Notes: a model not told the origin generated them from the sequence alone. A stretch of 64,000 bases of DNA from Dactylorhiza incarnata (GCA_033032865.1 JAWHQI010000049.1:7750001-7814000); one strand, 5' to 3'. Shown: positions 33,180 through 45,099, counted from the stretch's first letter. Translations and numbers: made by a program.

Positions 33180-33905
33180 CTAGTGCATTACCAAGCGGAA
33201 TAAAATATTCGGACACAAAATTTTCATGAATTTTTGGTTGGATAGAAGAAATTCGCGAATATTCATACAAGGAAAATAAAATTCGGGTGGAGTAGGGGAA
33301 GAAACTTGTTCTTCTTCTATTTCATCCAGGGTGCCCATAGCTTTAAGAAATTCTTGGTATAATAAGTTTTCTTCATCTTTGGTAAAAGAAGTTATGGGAT
33401 TACATGAAACCACATGTTCCTCCATAACTAAATTATCCAACGATGGAGAAAAAACACTAGAAGAAATTAAATTTCCCTCTAAATTTTGGGGGGAAGTATC
33501 AAATTGAATCGGTGGAGATTCCCCAAAATTATAGAAAGGAGGTTGCGGCGCAAAAGAATATGAACAAGAATTCGGATCGAAAGATTTATCTTCATCGCTC
33601 CGAAAGCTATCCGGGTGACCTTGCCACCAAGAATAATCTACTTCGGGGCTAGAAGAAAAATTTTTAGAAGCCGAAAAATTATTCTCCTCAAAATTAGAAA
33701 AAATATTTTCCTCTAAATTTTGGGGGGTAGTATCTATATGAATTGGCGGAATTTCCCCAAATTAGAGAACGAAAATTGCTGTGTACAAGAAGAAAAACAA
33801 AAATTTAGATCTAAAGATTTATCTTCGTTGCTCTGAGAACTATCCTGGTGAGCTTGCCACGAGGAATAATCTACTTCAGAGCTAGAAGAACAATTATTAA
33901 ATGCC
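33180..33905 (-). pseudogene. Element B protein, downstream part
   Basis: Broken frames on the minus strand after the SINE. Frame 33440-33180 (EEHVVSCNPITSFTKDEENL...) is the longest. Codons are rich in Ser, Asp, Glu and Asn. Two stretches, about 33480-33700 and 33713-33905, are diverged tandem copies (shared TTATCTTC-GCTC and AATAATCTACTTC). No known domain; by position it is the acidic tail of the zinc-knuckle protein. Confidence 0.5.
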
Positions 33906-33923
33906 AAAAAATTATTTTCATTA

Positions 33924-34213
33924 CAACAACAACAGCAACAACAGCAGAACCCATATAGTCCCCAATCATTGGGGGTATGGGCGGGGGAAGATTGGAAACA
34001 GACCTAACCTTTGGCTCTATGCACAAAGTGGCTGCTCACAGATTACCACTGAAATAGTGGCCCCCTATACCGTCACGTTTGCTGCGGAATCATGCCCTCA
34101 AATCAAAGCCAAAGACATCAGAGAGGGCAGACCCTAGAATCCATTTTGATTTATATGCACATAACCATGCTTCCTTCATTCAGCATCCAGAGCATTGGCC
34201 TTGCACATATAAA
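33924..34213 (-). mobile_element. tRNA-type SINE in element B
   Basis: About 290 bp bounded by an 18-bp duplication AAAAAATTATTTTCATTA (33906-33923, 34214-34231). On the minus strand it ends in TTGTTGCTGTTGTTGTTG, preceded by CCCCGCCCATACCCCC. A (TTG)n tail and this C-rich 3' domain are typical of angiosperm SINEs. The central CAGCCACTTTGTGCATAGAG segment resembles other plant SINE bodies. It interrupts the B coding region. The tRNA head and internal promoter boxes are not convincingly identified. Confidence 0.75.
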
Positions 34214-34506
34214 AAAAAATTATTTTCATTAAAATTAGAAAAATTATTTTCATCAAAGTTTGAAAATTTACTTTCATTTAAAGATGAAAAATTATGATCA
34301 TAATTATTATCAAAATTATTTGCATAATATTGAGGATAATTATTTTCATAATAATTATTTTGAGAATATGGATGTAAATAACATTCCTCACTTTGATGAG
34401 GCGCACCACAATAATGACAACTAAACTGGCGCCTTCGAGCGGCTTGTAAGAGGTAAAGTTGGTTTCGAAACTCGGCAACTTTAACGGCCAATTCAGATTC
34501 TTTCAT
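34214..34506 (-). pseudogene. Element B zinc-knuckle protein, N-terminal part
   Basis: Starts at MKESELAVKVAEFRNQLYLL, followed by basic AARRRQ and a compact knuckle CHYCGAPHQSEEC (CX2CX3HX4C). After that comes a low-complexity Asn/Tyr/Phe region (NNYYENNYPQYYANN, NFDENNFSNFNENN). Truncated by the SINE at 34213. The layout, with the knuckle early and low complexity after it, parallels elements A and C, but the sequence is strongly diverged. Possibly gag-derived RNA-binding protein; function not shown. Confidence 0.65.
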
Positions 34507-34601
34507 AATAATAATAAAATAAGGGAACAACCTTTACTCAAATGAATGGAATTTTATAAATATTTTTATTACATATTTTTTTGAAAAAGCGGGTTAAATT
34601 A

Positions 34602-34694
34602 GTCCCAGACTTCCCAAGGTCAACCCGGTGAAGGGCTCGCAAGATACTAGAGGCTATGATGGGAATTCAAGCCAAAAGCGTCCTTTCCGAGAAT
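34602..34694 (-). ncRNA. Shared structured module, 5' leader copy in element B
   Basis: Second copy in B, between the primer site and the zinc-knuckle frame. It has CCAGACTTCCCAAGG, ACCC...AGGG, and GAGGCT...AGCGTC. It differs slightly from the 3' copy (32463), so the two have evolved separately or were duplicated long ago. Confidence 0.5.
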
Positions 34695-34800
34695 TTAGAT
34701 TATGCTTTTTAAGATTTTTTTTTAATTTTACAGAGAAGGGGGAGAAGAAAGAGAACGATAAAATTAATAAATATTTATTTTTTCGAAATATCAACCATGT

Positions 34801-34817
34801 CCCCGGCAACGGCGCCA
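34801..34817 (-). promoter_or_regulatory. Element B primer-binding site (tRNA-Asp)
   Basis: Plus-strand CCCCGGCAACGGCGCCA equals the tRNA-Asp 3' end including CCA, six bases from the 5' LTR. A perfect site. Confidence 0.9.
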
Positions 34818-37092
34818 AAAACTTGATGGACAAAACTATGCTTGCAAACGACAATGGCAAGTGTACCGTATCGAATGTAGTATAGGTTATTAAAACAAAG
34901 TCATATTAGACTCGGGGCGGTTGAGTACTCTTACTTCAAGAAAATCTCTATTCTTTTATCAATTAAAACTTGAGGTTGGTTTTGCAAATGGAAAATTAAA
35001 ATAAGAATTAAAAAGAAGAGTAAAAAGGGTAGCACTCGATCTTTGAATCACCGCGGAATAAAGAATAAGAAGAAGAAATAAAATCACAATCTCTTACTAA
35101 AATAACTTTGACCATGGGGATTCCCGAAATATGAACGTACCTTGGGTCGAGGATACGCCCAACTAAGATTAGGAATATCTACTGAATTTTCATTCAATAA
35201 TCGATAACCCAATACTTGCTTTACGAGATGAATCCCACTATTGGATTTGACTCCAATCCGGGAGATTTATGTCATCCTCATTCGAGGGTTGCATGCAACT
35301 CTCTTTATCCTTGAATGATAGATTCGCCTTACGAGCTTGTTCGGCCAATTAAAGAATGAAAACAAGAACGAAAATTATATATCGAAAATATAATCTCATT
35401 TCATTAGAATCAAGGATCAATCTTAAGCATTTTTAGAAAAGAGAAAGAGTAATTCTAAATTACTTCAAAACCAATATTATTCCTTGGATCATCTCGATCG
35501 AGTACTAATAGAGATTTTAGGCACTCATTGAGATTGAGGAATTAAAGAAAATAAAATAATACATGAAGAGGTGAGAAAGAAATGAGAGAATAAAATAACT
35601 ATTTTATTAAATTGCTAAGAAAGTTATAAGCTAGGAATTGAAGATTACAAACTATTGAAATGAAAATACAATTGCAAAAAGAAAGGAGCATAAGAACTAC
35701 TAAAACATGAAATTAAAGACATGAAAATGAAAGTTCTAATCCTAATAATTCCTCTTTAAACATCTGCTGGAGCTGGCTTTATATAGCTGAAAAGTTGAGG
35801 TTACACGCCCTTGGCCATGCCCGTGACCAAGGGCGTGTAAGGGGCATGATCGAAGCAGCAGTGGAGAGTGCGCCTTCTGGAGTAAATGCGAGCATTTCAG
35901 CCATGTCATGCTCTAGGTAACGCCCGTGACCTGGGGCGTGTAATCTTAAAATCTGGCCTCTGGCGGGAATCTTCGGTGAAAAGGAGCGCGGGGCGAGTCA
36001 CGCCCATGACTGAATGTCACGCCCCCTAGTCATGCCCGTGACCGAGGGCGTGTAACTTTAATTGACGTGTCAGGCGTGTTCTGGGAGCTGGAGTCGAGTC
36101 GCGGCCGTGACATTGAGTCACACCCATGACCTTGGGCGTGTACATGATGAATTCTTCATGGAACGACCCCGGGGTGGCAGAAGCAGGTCTGGAACACCGC
36201 GCAGGTTACACGCTATAAGACCCCACCCCCTTTTTTTTTTGAAGTCCGGGTCTTACCGCCCAGAACTGCCGTCTTGTGGTGGTACCCTCTCAAACATGGT
36301 CCCCACCACAACACGCCAATCCTGCCGGCTATTCAACTATATCCAGGCCAACCAAAATCATAAAAGGAAGAGTGAATTAATAATACAAGTCCACAATAAT
36401 CACTTCAAATAGAGAAACATGTCCAACAAGAGATATTTATATAAAGTAAGAGTACATCAGAGTGCGGAAATTAAAATAATAGTACAACATGGCCTAAGCC
36501 CGGTCCTTGGACGCTTTCTTCGCCTCTCTCCTGGCGAAGATATAACAATCTAAGCATCCACAAGGCTCGACTCCTTCGATGGCATATAATTCCGGCTTCT
36601 GACCTGGGTAGATGTGTAGCGTAGGAATATGAGGGGTCTTGCTTACCGGGGCTCTCCCGGCGGCAGCTGAGAGTCCGACTCCAGGCCTGTTCACTGTCTC
36701 AGGCACCACCCTCTGGGGGTTGACCTGCTCTTCCTGGTTCTCCTGTAAATATAGGGTCCACTGACCGTCAGTCTAAAAGACTCAGCATATTCCTCACCGC
36801 CTCCACCCGCGACTCCTAGGCACCGTGCGGGAGGAGGAAGCGGAGGACATCAAGGGGTAAACCAAAGAATCAGGTGGCAGTGGCGAGACTAGCAAGTAAA
36901 AAGGTACTAAATAAGTAATGTAAGCATATCTACCCAAGCAGGAGTATGTATATAAGCAAAAGTAAGAAGCAGTATAAGTAACAGAGCAATATAAGTAAAA
37001 GAGCGGTATAATTAAGGAGCAGCTACGAAAGTAACCTTAACTTATATGCACACACAATAGCACATAAGCTAAGGGATCTGGCAAGCAATAAA

Positions 37093-37132
37093 CTCATCGT
37101 ATAAAAGAGCCCACACTGATTTATACGATGAG
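37093..37132 (-). promoter_or_regulatory. Perfect 13-bp inverted repeat with TATA-like arms, D1
   Basis: CTCATCGTATAAA and TTTATACGATGAG around a 14-bp spacer. It is conserved in D2 (15839) with one substitution. Confidence 0.55.
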
Positions 37133-37600
37133 GTCTCTGTTTATGCAGAAATGCTATGCTATGATATGCAATGCAATGGTGCAATGTTTGTATTATTATT
37201 TCATACACATGCAACTCACACACACGACTCTGTACGTACAGACCTTTAGTTCCCACTTTTCGGAGGTAGCTAACCTCTCGGGCACCTCCCGTCGTGGTCA
37301 AACGGTGGCAGAGGAGCGGGCGTCTCCTCACCTAGGTGGGTAAGTCACACTACCAGACCTAGGCCCAAACGTACGCTGTGATACCGGTACCCGGTACTCC
37401 CGAGCTCCTGCGTACTAAACTGAAATGGCCAGGCAGGGTTTAGGGAATTCGTCCCATCGGACGCGCAGTAAAACAACCTGGCCCCAATACAACCACTAGC
37501 ACTGCCGAGTCAACGAACTGCTGTCGGTGTGACGACTATGATAGAACCGAAGACCCACCACATCTCATTCACAAGCAACATAAGTATTAGCCATTTACTA

Positions 37601-37985
37601 CCGAGCCTCCAGCTCGCAATTCTATATCAACATTTATAAAGTAGAGCCTACCGCTCGCCAGACTATTCCAGTCTTATATCCAAACTACGAGCCTACCGCT
37701 CGCTAGACTACACTAGTATTGTATTTAAACTACGAACCTACCGCTCGCTAGACTACACTAGTCTTACATTTGGACTACGAGCCTACCGCTCGCTAAACTA
37801 ACCCAGTCCTTCCTATAACCCGAGCCTAACGCTCGCAGGACTATCCCAGTCCTTCCTTATAACCCGAGCCTACCGCTCGCAGGACCATCCCAGTCCTTCC
37901 TATAACCCGAGCCTAACGCTCGCAGGACTATCCCAGTCCTTCCTTATAACCCGAGCCTACCGCTCGCAGGACCATCCCAGTCCTT
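37601..37985 (-). repeat. CGAGCCTACCGCTCG minisatellite, D1
   Basis: About eight units of 50-62 bp, each with a CGAGC...GCTCG palindrome. The last four are highly uniform (AGGACTATCCCAGTCCTTCC), showing recent local expansion. Confidence 0.85.
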
Positions 37986-38090
37986 CCTATAAATAACGTC
38001 CCAGTTCGGGATGGAAGTTAACTTGCCGAGTTCTCCTACTTAACTAATCTTGTCTATGATTTAGTTGAACCTAGAAGCTTTATGGTTAAC

Positions 38091-38185
38091 CTTGGACATC
38101 CGGAGGGTTACCCTGTGAGGGGCTCGCAGTGGTACTAGGAAGTGTGGCGGGCTGACACCCCGAACTTCCTATGCCCAAGGCACTT
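38091..38185 (-). ncRNA. Shared structured module, copy in D1
   Basis: GGACATCCGGAGGGTTACCC, loop, GGGGCTCGC, then TAGGAAGT...GGGCTGACACCC...ACTTCC. The outer stem GGAAGT/ACTTCC is perfect and uses different pairs from D2 and E1. Confidence 0.55.
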
Positions 38186-38944
38186 AATCTTGTTGGTGTC
38201 TACCCCTTTTACTCGACCCCCATTTTCCTCTCCAATTACGTTACATCTCTAAGATGAGTTAAACTTGGCAATTAGAAGTGGGGGAGTTCCTTGAACTCCA
38301 ACACCTCCAGCTGTGACCGGGAGCTGACTCTCCCGTCGTCACATTTTAAACTCGAGTCCCCTTTCTTCACCGAGGAACTGCTCACATTCAAATAACATTC
38401 TCAACCTTACTTGGACCCACACTCCTATTCTTCGTCATCCTTAAACCAGGGTTTGCCTTAGATACTTCTCGACTTCTCCCTCGAGTACAACCTTAAAATG
38501 GCTCCCCGGCTAAGGGTAGTTTTTCTTCCATACAATCGTTTAACACTGATGAGTTGTGTGCGGGGCCCTTGATGAGGTCTAACCTCCTTTTTATATCACT
38601 GTAAACTCACACACCTATAGCTTTGCTAGACGTGCCCCAATCCTTATTTCCCAAGATGCCCTTAGAGATGCTCTTCCAAGTGACCTGAGCCTTCATAATT
38701 ACTAAAGAGTTAACAGTTCTACGTGTGGAGGTCAGTGGTGGTCTAATTCATGTAAATCAGTTTCGCTATTCGCAGACCGAACAAGGTTGATCTAGATTAG
38801 ACTCCTATGGTGCGATCTTGATCACATCATATCCAAACGAGTTCCAATTATCACCATAGGTTCGCAATGAGTAGTGATCTAACAAACTCAAATCCTAATT
38901 TCATAAATTCTCCATGGAATCCTAAGTCATAGTTTCTATTAAAG

Positions 38945-39400
38945 ATAGGAGGTGTGCAAATAGAGATTTACACGTCAAGTATTTGATTATGATCTCAATG
39001 ATCTCAGGGAAGATTACCATGACATAACGCTGGTCTAAAAACACCAAAACCTGAGTTTCACATTTTTAGCAGGAATATTTGACCATAATTTCTATTTAAC
39101 CTAGATGGGGTGCAAATAGGGGTTTGCACTACAAGTATTAGGTTATGACCTAAGTAAATTTTGGGAAAATTACCATAGCACCGAATTGGTCTAAAAAGAA
39201 ACACCAGATCCTAAGTCTCATATTATTCCAGGTAATATTTACCCTTAATTATCAATTAATACATTAGGTGTGCGTATAAGGGTTTACACTACAAGTGCTA
39301 TGTTAAGACTTCACTAAATTCTGGGAAAATATTATAGCACCATATTAGTCTAAAAGCACCAGATCCTAGGTCTCATATCATTCCAAGTTCATATGACCGC
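38945..39400 (-). repeat. ~158-bp tandem repeat in D1
   Basis: Three diverged copies marked by GTGCAAATAG/GTGCGTATAAG and GGTTTACACTACAAG. It corresponds to the 155-bp array of D2. Confidence 0.7.
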
Positions 39401-39579
39401 CTTTTTATTTTATAACCTAAATTAGGGGTAATTTAGTAAATTCCTTATCTTGGGATTTTTGTACCCAAAAATCCCAAATAACTTTTGGGAAGGCATATTG
39501 CTGCCAAGGATCCATGTCCAGCATTTCAAGCCATTGGGTCAACCCCAAGGCATAGGGCTCACTCCACCCAAATTTGCTA

Positions 39580-41340
39580 ATAGACATAAAGAGCAGTCCT
39601 AGAAAAATGGCTCTTCAAGGAGCTGTAGAGCTCCAATTCACTTGATCTCAAATCCTACAGAAGGTAGACCCATATGGCTACAAATGTTGCTCTGCCAACT
39701 TTTCATGATATGGCCTCTAAGGCCTTCAAAAATAGCATGCAAACTACATTAAAATCCTAGGCAGAAATATTATGGTTTGCTATTAGACATAATGAGCAGT
39801 CTTAGTAGAATGGCTCTACAAGGAGCAGTATTGATCCAAATCACTTGATCTCAAATCCTACAGAATGTAGACATCAAGAGATACAACAGTTGTCTCTGGC
39901 AACTTTTCATTATATGGCCTCTAAGGCCTTCAAAATTAGCATGTAAACTACATTAAAAATCTAGGCAGGATTATGTGGTTTGCTAATAGACAAAATGAGC
40001 AGTCCTAGAAAAATGGCTCTACAAGGAGCTGTAGAGCTCCAAATCACTTGATCTCAAATCCTACAGAACGTAGACCCATAGGTCTACAATTGTTCTCTCT
40101 GGCAACTTTTCATGATATGGCCTCTAAGGCCTTCAAAATTAGCATGTAAACTACATTAAAAATCTAGGCAGGATTATGTGGTTTGCTAATAGACAAAATG
40201 AGCAGTCCTAGAAAAATGGCTCTACAAGGAGCTGTAGAGCTCCAAATCACTTGATCTCAAGTCCTACAGAAAGTAGACCCATAGGGCTACAATTGTTGTC
40301 TCTGGAAACTTTTCATGATATGGCATCTAAGGCCTTCAAAAATAGCATGCAATCTACATTAAAAATCTAGGCAGGATTATGTGGTTTGCTAATAGACAAA
40401 ATGAGCAGTCCTAGAAAAATGGCTCTACAAGGAGCTGTAGAGCTCCAAATCACTTGATCTCAAATCCTACAGAAATTAGACCCATAGGGCTACAATTGTT
40501 GTCTCTGGAAACTTTTCACGATATGGTCTCTAAGGCCTTCAAAAAAATAGCATGCAAACTACATTAAAATCCTAGGCAGAAATATTATGGTTTGCTATTA
40601 GACATAATGAGCAGTCTTAGTAGAATGGCTCTACAAGGAGCCGTATTGATCCAAATCACTTGATCTCAAATCCTACAGAATGTAGACATCAAGAGCTACA
40701 ACAGTTGTCTCTGGCAACTTTTCATGATATGGCCTCTAAGGCCTTCAAAATTAGCATGTAAACTACATTAAAAATCTAGGCAGGATTATGTGGTTTGCTA
40801 ATAGACAAAATGAGCAGTCCTAGAAAAATGGCTCTACAAGGAGCTGTAGAGCTCCAAATCACTTGATCTTAAATCCTGCAGAAAGTAGACCCATAGGGCT
40901 ACAATTGTTGTCTCTGGCAACTATTCATGATATGGCCCCTAAGGCCTTCAAAAATAGCATGCAAAACTACATTAAAATCCTAGGCAGAATTATGGTTTGT
41001 TAATAGGCATTATGAGCAGTCTTAGTAGGATGGATGCCCTGGGGTCCACATTGCACCAAATTAAAAGGTTAAGGTGGCAAATGAAAGTAGATCCCAAGGG
41101 CTACAAATGTTATCTCTGCCTATTTTTCATGTTATGGCCTCTAAAGCCTTCAAAAATAGCATGCAAGGTACATTAAAAACCTAGGCAGGATTATGGTTTG
41201 CTAATAGGCATTATGAGCAGTCTTAGTAGAATGGATGCCCTGGGGTCCACAGTGCACCAAATTAAGAGTTTAAGGTGGCAAATGAAAGTAGATCCCAAGG
41301 GCTACAAACGTTATCTCTGCCTATTTTTGCAAATACGGCC
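39580..41340 (-). repeat. ~203-bp tandem repeat, about nine copies, D1
   Basis: The marker GAGCAGTC(C/T)TAG occurs at about 39589, 39793, 39997, 40200, 40403, 40610, 40812, 41013 and 41213, a period of 200-207 bp. Each unit has GGCCTCTAAGGCCTTCAAAA and GGAGCTGTAGAGCTCC, both palindromic. D2 has only one recognisable unit (about 18590-18740). Confidence 0.9.
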
Positions 41341-44300
41341 TCTAAAGGCTTCAATTTCAGCATACAAATTCGGCTAAACGTTTGACAAATAATCAACATT
41401 ACGATTTTATTCATTTCATGGGCTGCGAATAAAAGAATCAGCCAGATCGGACGGCCAGGGTTCATCGTCCCCGATGAGCCAACGGCCCAGATCTCACACG
41501 CCTGAGCCATTTTGTGGGGCATTTTCCCGGCAATCTGCAGCACCCTACCGCCGGCCACCGCCTCCACCACCTCCGTTGAGGTGGTGGCTAACGCCAGGCG
41601 GTGACACGGCCACCGGAGATGGCCTCTCCGGCGATCCTGAGCAAGAAGAAATGCTCGAGAAATCTCCCTCTATCTCACATGGGATCGGGCTCAATTGAGC
41701 CCGATTTCTCTCCTAAATGAGTCTAGATACTAGCACAGGTGGAGGGGGAAAGGAACTTGCCTGAGCACGGCCTTGGCGGCGGGTGTTGCGGCGGAGGAAG
41801 GTCGCGTTCCTATTCCCGGCATCCATGGCGTTTTCTGTGCGGCTGAGCTCGAAAACTTCTTCTGAAGAGGGGGCTCGACTGCTCTGGGAGTTCTGAACGT
41901 AGTGAGAGGGAGAGATGAGGGGGAGGAGGTGTATATCGCCGGATATCAAATCCGGCGATTTCACCAATGGCGACACCGCCCTCAGCAGCCACTGCCAGGG
42001 CTCCAGCTCAGCTTGGTTCAGCTCCTCTCTTCAATAGCCGGTCAGAGGAGGGGGAAAAACGAGTTGATTTGAACTCCTTTGGAGTTTTGCCATTAATGTG
42101 GCCGGCAGGGAAGCTCCCTCTCTCCTCCCCTTCCTCTCAGCGGCGGCCAGCTCAGCCCTCTCCTGCTGGAATTCCTTGGGAAGGCAGGAGCCAACCAGGA
42201 ATTAAGGAGTGGTGGCCAAGTGGCCACCCCTCCATGAATTCCTCATGAATTCAAGGTTGGAGGTGGCCGGCCACCTCCTTGGTGCACCCCTCCTTGGACC
42301 CAATTTGGGCTCTAGGTAATTCAGTCCACTAGTGGGCTTAATTAGGTGGGGTTGAGCCCAAGGTTCTAAGGTTGGGTTTGGGGTTAGGTCCACCTAGCTT
42401 GGGTTTGGCTCACTTGACCCAATTAAGCTAAAGTTGGGATTTTGAGTTTGGGCTTGACCCAAGCTCACTCCACTCAATGTGACTGAGTAACATTGCTCCC
42501 CAAGGCTCCATGGACCTATTCCAAGAAGAATTGAGTTAAGGTGGGGTCAATTGGGGCTTGAGTGCACTTAATTGCCTATAGGGACAATTTGGGTATTTTG
42601 TTGATTTTGCCCTAGTTCTCCTTGGTTAAATGCACCCCATGGTCCAACTAGGTCTCATATACTCCCCCTTAGGGTTTAGGGGAGATCAATTTGATCATAC
42701 TAGATCAATTGAAGGTCAATTTAGGTTTTTAGCACATCTAGTTCAATTTGGGGCTTTTTAGTGATTGACCCAATTTCTCCAAAATGATGCCCCTATGATG
42801 GGGCTTTTAGGTCCATTAGGTCCCTTAGGGAGGCTGCCATATGAGAGTGGCTTCAATTTGATCAATTGGGGTTCAATTGCCCTTTATTATGGTGATTTGA
42901 CCTAAGATTGCTCATAGTTGACTTTTGGTCAATTTGACCAAATTGGTTGACCCCAAGGGTCCCTAGTGGCCTACTTGCCCTCCTAGTTGGTCATAGGGAT
43001 CATGGTGAGGGTATGTTGGCTTCTTGAAGTCTTTTGGTCATCTCTAGGTTAGGACATCCATTTTTGCTATTTGCACCCCAAAGTGCATTCCTTCCCATTC
43101 CAATGAGTTCATAGGGCCTTCCTGGCCCACTTTGTGTACTTAACTCACCATATGAACTATTCATGGTTATGTGGGGTTTATAAGATATCTTATCCTCCCT
43201 TTTGGTTCACTTCTCATTAGGGTGGATCATGATGGCTAAGTGCACATCATGAGTTTTTTCACCTCTTCCATTTTCATCCTAGGGTTCTAAGTCACTTATC
43301 CTATTTTTGTCATGACTTGTCATGACAAAAATCAGCTAGGGGCCTAGTAGTTCGGGGGATGTTACACACGCCCACTGGTCACGCCCGTGACCTGGGGCGT
43401 GTAAATGTGCTTTTTGCTCCAAATATACAGAAAACCTGAAAACACAAAATAAACTTAAGTTAGCTTATGAAATTAAAATATGAAAGATTTATATGATATA
43501 ATTTAGATAAAAGACATAATTTCATATTAAAATAAAAATAAAACTATACTAAAAGATGAGTAAATAAATTACTCATCACTCCACAAGGGCGCGGTTTTGG
43601 TCCGAGCAAAATCACACCGCGTCGAAATTACGCGGTGCGGTTTTGGTTTGGTGCGGTTTCGGTTTTGTGCAGTTTTTTGCGGTGCGGTTGCGGTTTCGAT
43701 CCGGTTTTTAGCATGCGATATACATAAATACCAAAAAATAATGTGAGATGAAATAAGATATAAAATTTGGGCAAAATATAGTTAAATAAGTTATATTATC
43801 ATGAAAAAATGTGTAATACATATATTTTATGAAAAAAATGTGTAATACATATATTTTTAAAATACAAATACTACAAAATCAACCACAAGCTAAAAATAGA
43901 TCTTCAGATAATACAATCCTCATGATTTGACTGCTTTAATTGCATATATAATGAAACATCAAATGAAAATATAATTAATATGAATGGTTTTAAGTCTTTG
44001 ATATGCACAACACTCACATAATTGTAGCTTTATTTATTCTTCCAACATTGAAATATTAAGAGAAAACTAGTGAATACACATTTACAATTAGGTGAATCAT
44101 TATGATACTATTTGCATTTAACCAAAGTTTACATATCAGCAAATTCATCAATAAATCGATAGAGTACAATCAAACTAAAGCAAGAAAGCAACTATATCCA
44201 CTATTATAATTAGTTAATTGCTATTATTAATTAATAATTTATAAGTTATACTTTTATTTAGATGTATGTGATATCTCACATGTTCATGAAAATTGAAAAA

Positions 44301-44491
44301 ATGCAATTAGTCGGTGCGGTGTGGTTTTTGCAGTTTTAAAGATCAAAAAATTGCACCGCACCGAACCGCGCTCGGTTTGTAAAAGTTCAAAACCGTACTG
44401 CAGTGAAACTATGCGGTGCGGTTTAAATATTGGTGCAGTTTGTTCGGTGCAGGCAGTTTTTGCGGTTTGCGGTTTTGTATGCTCACCCCTA

Positions 44492-45099
44492 ACTCAATTC
44501 ATTACATAACATGATGTGCTTACGACTTCGGACCAAACGTACTTAGGTAATTTATGTTCAGATAGCTTAGTACGTGCTAGTTCGTGGATTGTCCTATTCT
44601 TTCTTTCTACAACACCATTTTGTTGAGGTGTGTGTGGAGCGGAGAACTCATGCTTAATACCTAATATTTCACAAAAAGTTTTAAAATTTTTATTTTCAAA
44701 TTCTCCTCCATGTTCTGAGCGAATGCATTTTATTTTTAAATCTAGTTCATTTTGAAATCGAGTACATTATTTTTAAAATTCGCAAAACGCATCAGATTTA
44801 GAAGAGAGAAATAAAGTCCAACAATATCTAGAGAAATCATCTATTAGAACAAATGTATATATACTACCACCAAGACTTACAGTGCTAACGGGACCAAAGA
44901 GATCCATATGAATTAATTGCAAAGGTTTTGTAGTAGAAATTTCATTTTTGATTTTAAAAGAAGATTTTGTAAATTTTCCTTTTTGACATGGAGAACATAG
45001 TGAAGATAAATTTCCATTCAATTTAGGCAATCCTCTAATCAATTCCTTTTTGCCTAGTTTTAAAATGAGCTTTGTACTAGCATGACCTAAATGTCTATG
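44492..45099 (-). pseudogene. pol: E1 integrase core
   Basis: Frame 45042-44773 has the zinc-binding pair SLCSPCQKGK and first catalytic Asp (HMDLFGP). After a stop at about 44770 the core continues. The second catalytic residue reads RSEHGGEFE, where E2 has RSDHGG, so Asp has become Glu. QQNGVVERKNR with the third catalytic Glu is intact. At 45100 a stop replaces Trp of LWHRxLGHAS. Cut at 44492 by the hAT element. Confidence 0.85.

Larger units (their letters stand above)
36214..43366 (-). mobile_element. D1: 7.15 kb solo LTR of chromovirus family D
   Basis: Flanked by TSD CACGC (36209-36213, 43367-43371). In element sense it begins TGTAACATCCCCCGAACTAC and ends GGGGTCTTATA. It aligns along its length with the D2 LTR. 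No internal region, so it is the product of LTR-LTR recombination. GC-rich short reading frames at 41470-42250 have D2 counterparts and look non-coding. Confidence 0.88.
29377..43578 (-). mobile_element. Element B: pol-less Ogre/Tat/Athila-type retrotransposon, split by D1
   Basis: TSD CTCCA at 29372-29376 and 43579-43583. LTRs are 29522-31141 and 34824-36213 plus 43372-43578, about 1.6 kb each. The tRNA-Asp primer site (34801-34817) and purine tract (31142-31160) show minus orientation. The 3.7 kb internal region has a zinc-knuckle frame but no pol. Unusually, a 142-bp inverted piece of the LTR start lies outside the 3' LTR (29377-29518), inside the TSD. It contains a SINE and solo LTR D1. 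Confidence 0.9.
34824..43578 (-). repeat. Element B 5' LTR, split by D1
   Basis: Pieces 34824-36213 and 43372-43578, nearly matching 29522-31141. TATA (minus) at 35777-35785. D1 entered the palindrome array, so this promoter is interrupted. Confidence 0.9.
29321..44491. mobile_element. Non-autonomous hAT-type DNA transposon, split by element B
   Basis: Left piece 29321-29376 and right piece 43584-44491, together about 964 bp. Ends TAGGGGTGTGCG... and ...GCTCACCCCTA form short imperfect inverted repeats of the plant hAT type. It is flanked by 8-bp duplications ACTCTATT (29313-29320) and ACTCAATT (44492-44499, one change). It inserted in E1 integrase; E2 shows the unfilled site. Many subterminal GCGGTGCGGTTTTGG motifs. 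No transposase. Confidence 0.85.

Noticed and set aside
37601..37985. Regular short palindromic repeats that could be mistaken for a CRISPR array
   Set aside because: Units are contiguous variants without unique spacers, inside a plant LTR. A minisatellite.
41474..42248. GC-rich frames in D1 that looked like a captured host gene exon
   Set aside because: Equivalent sequence in D2 (50459-51074) does not keep the frame, no domain is recognisable, and both are inside LTRs.
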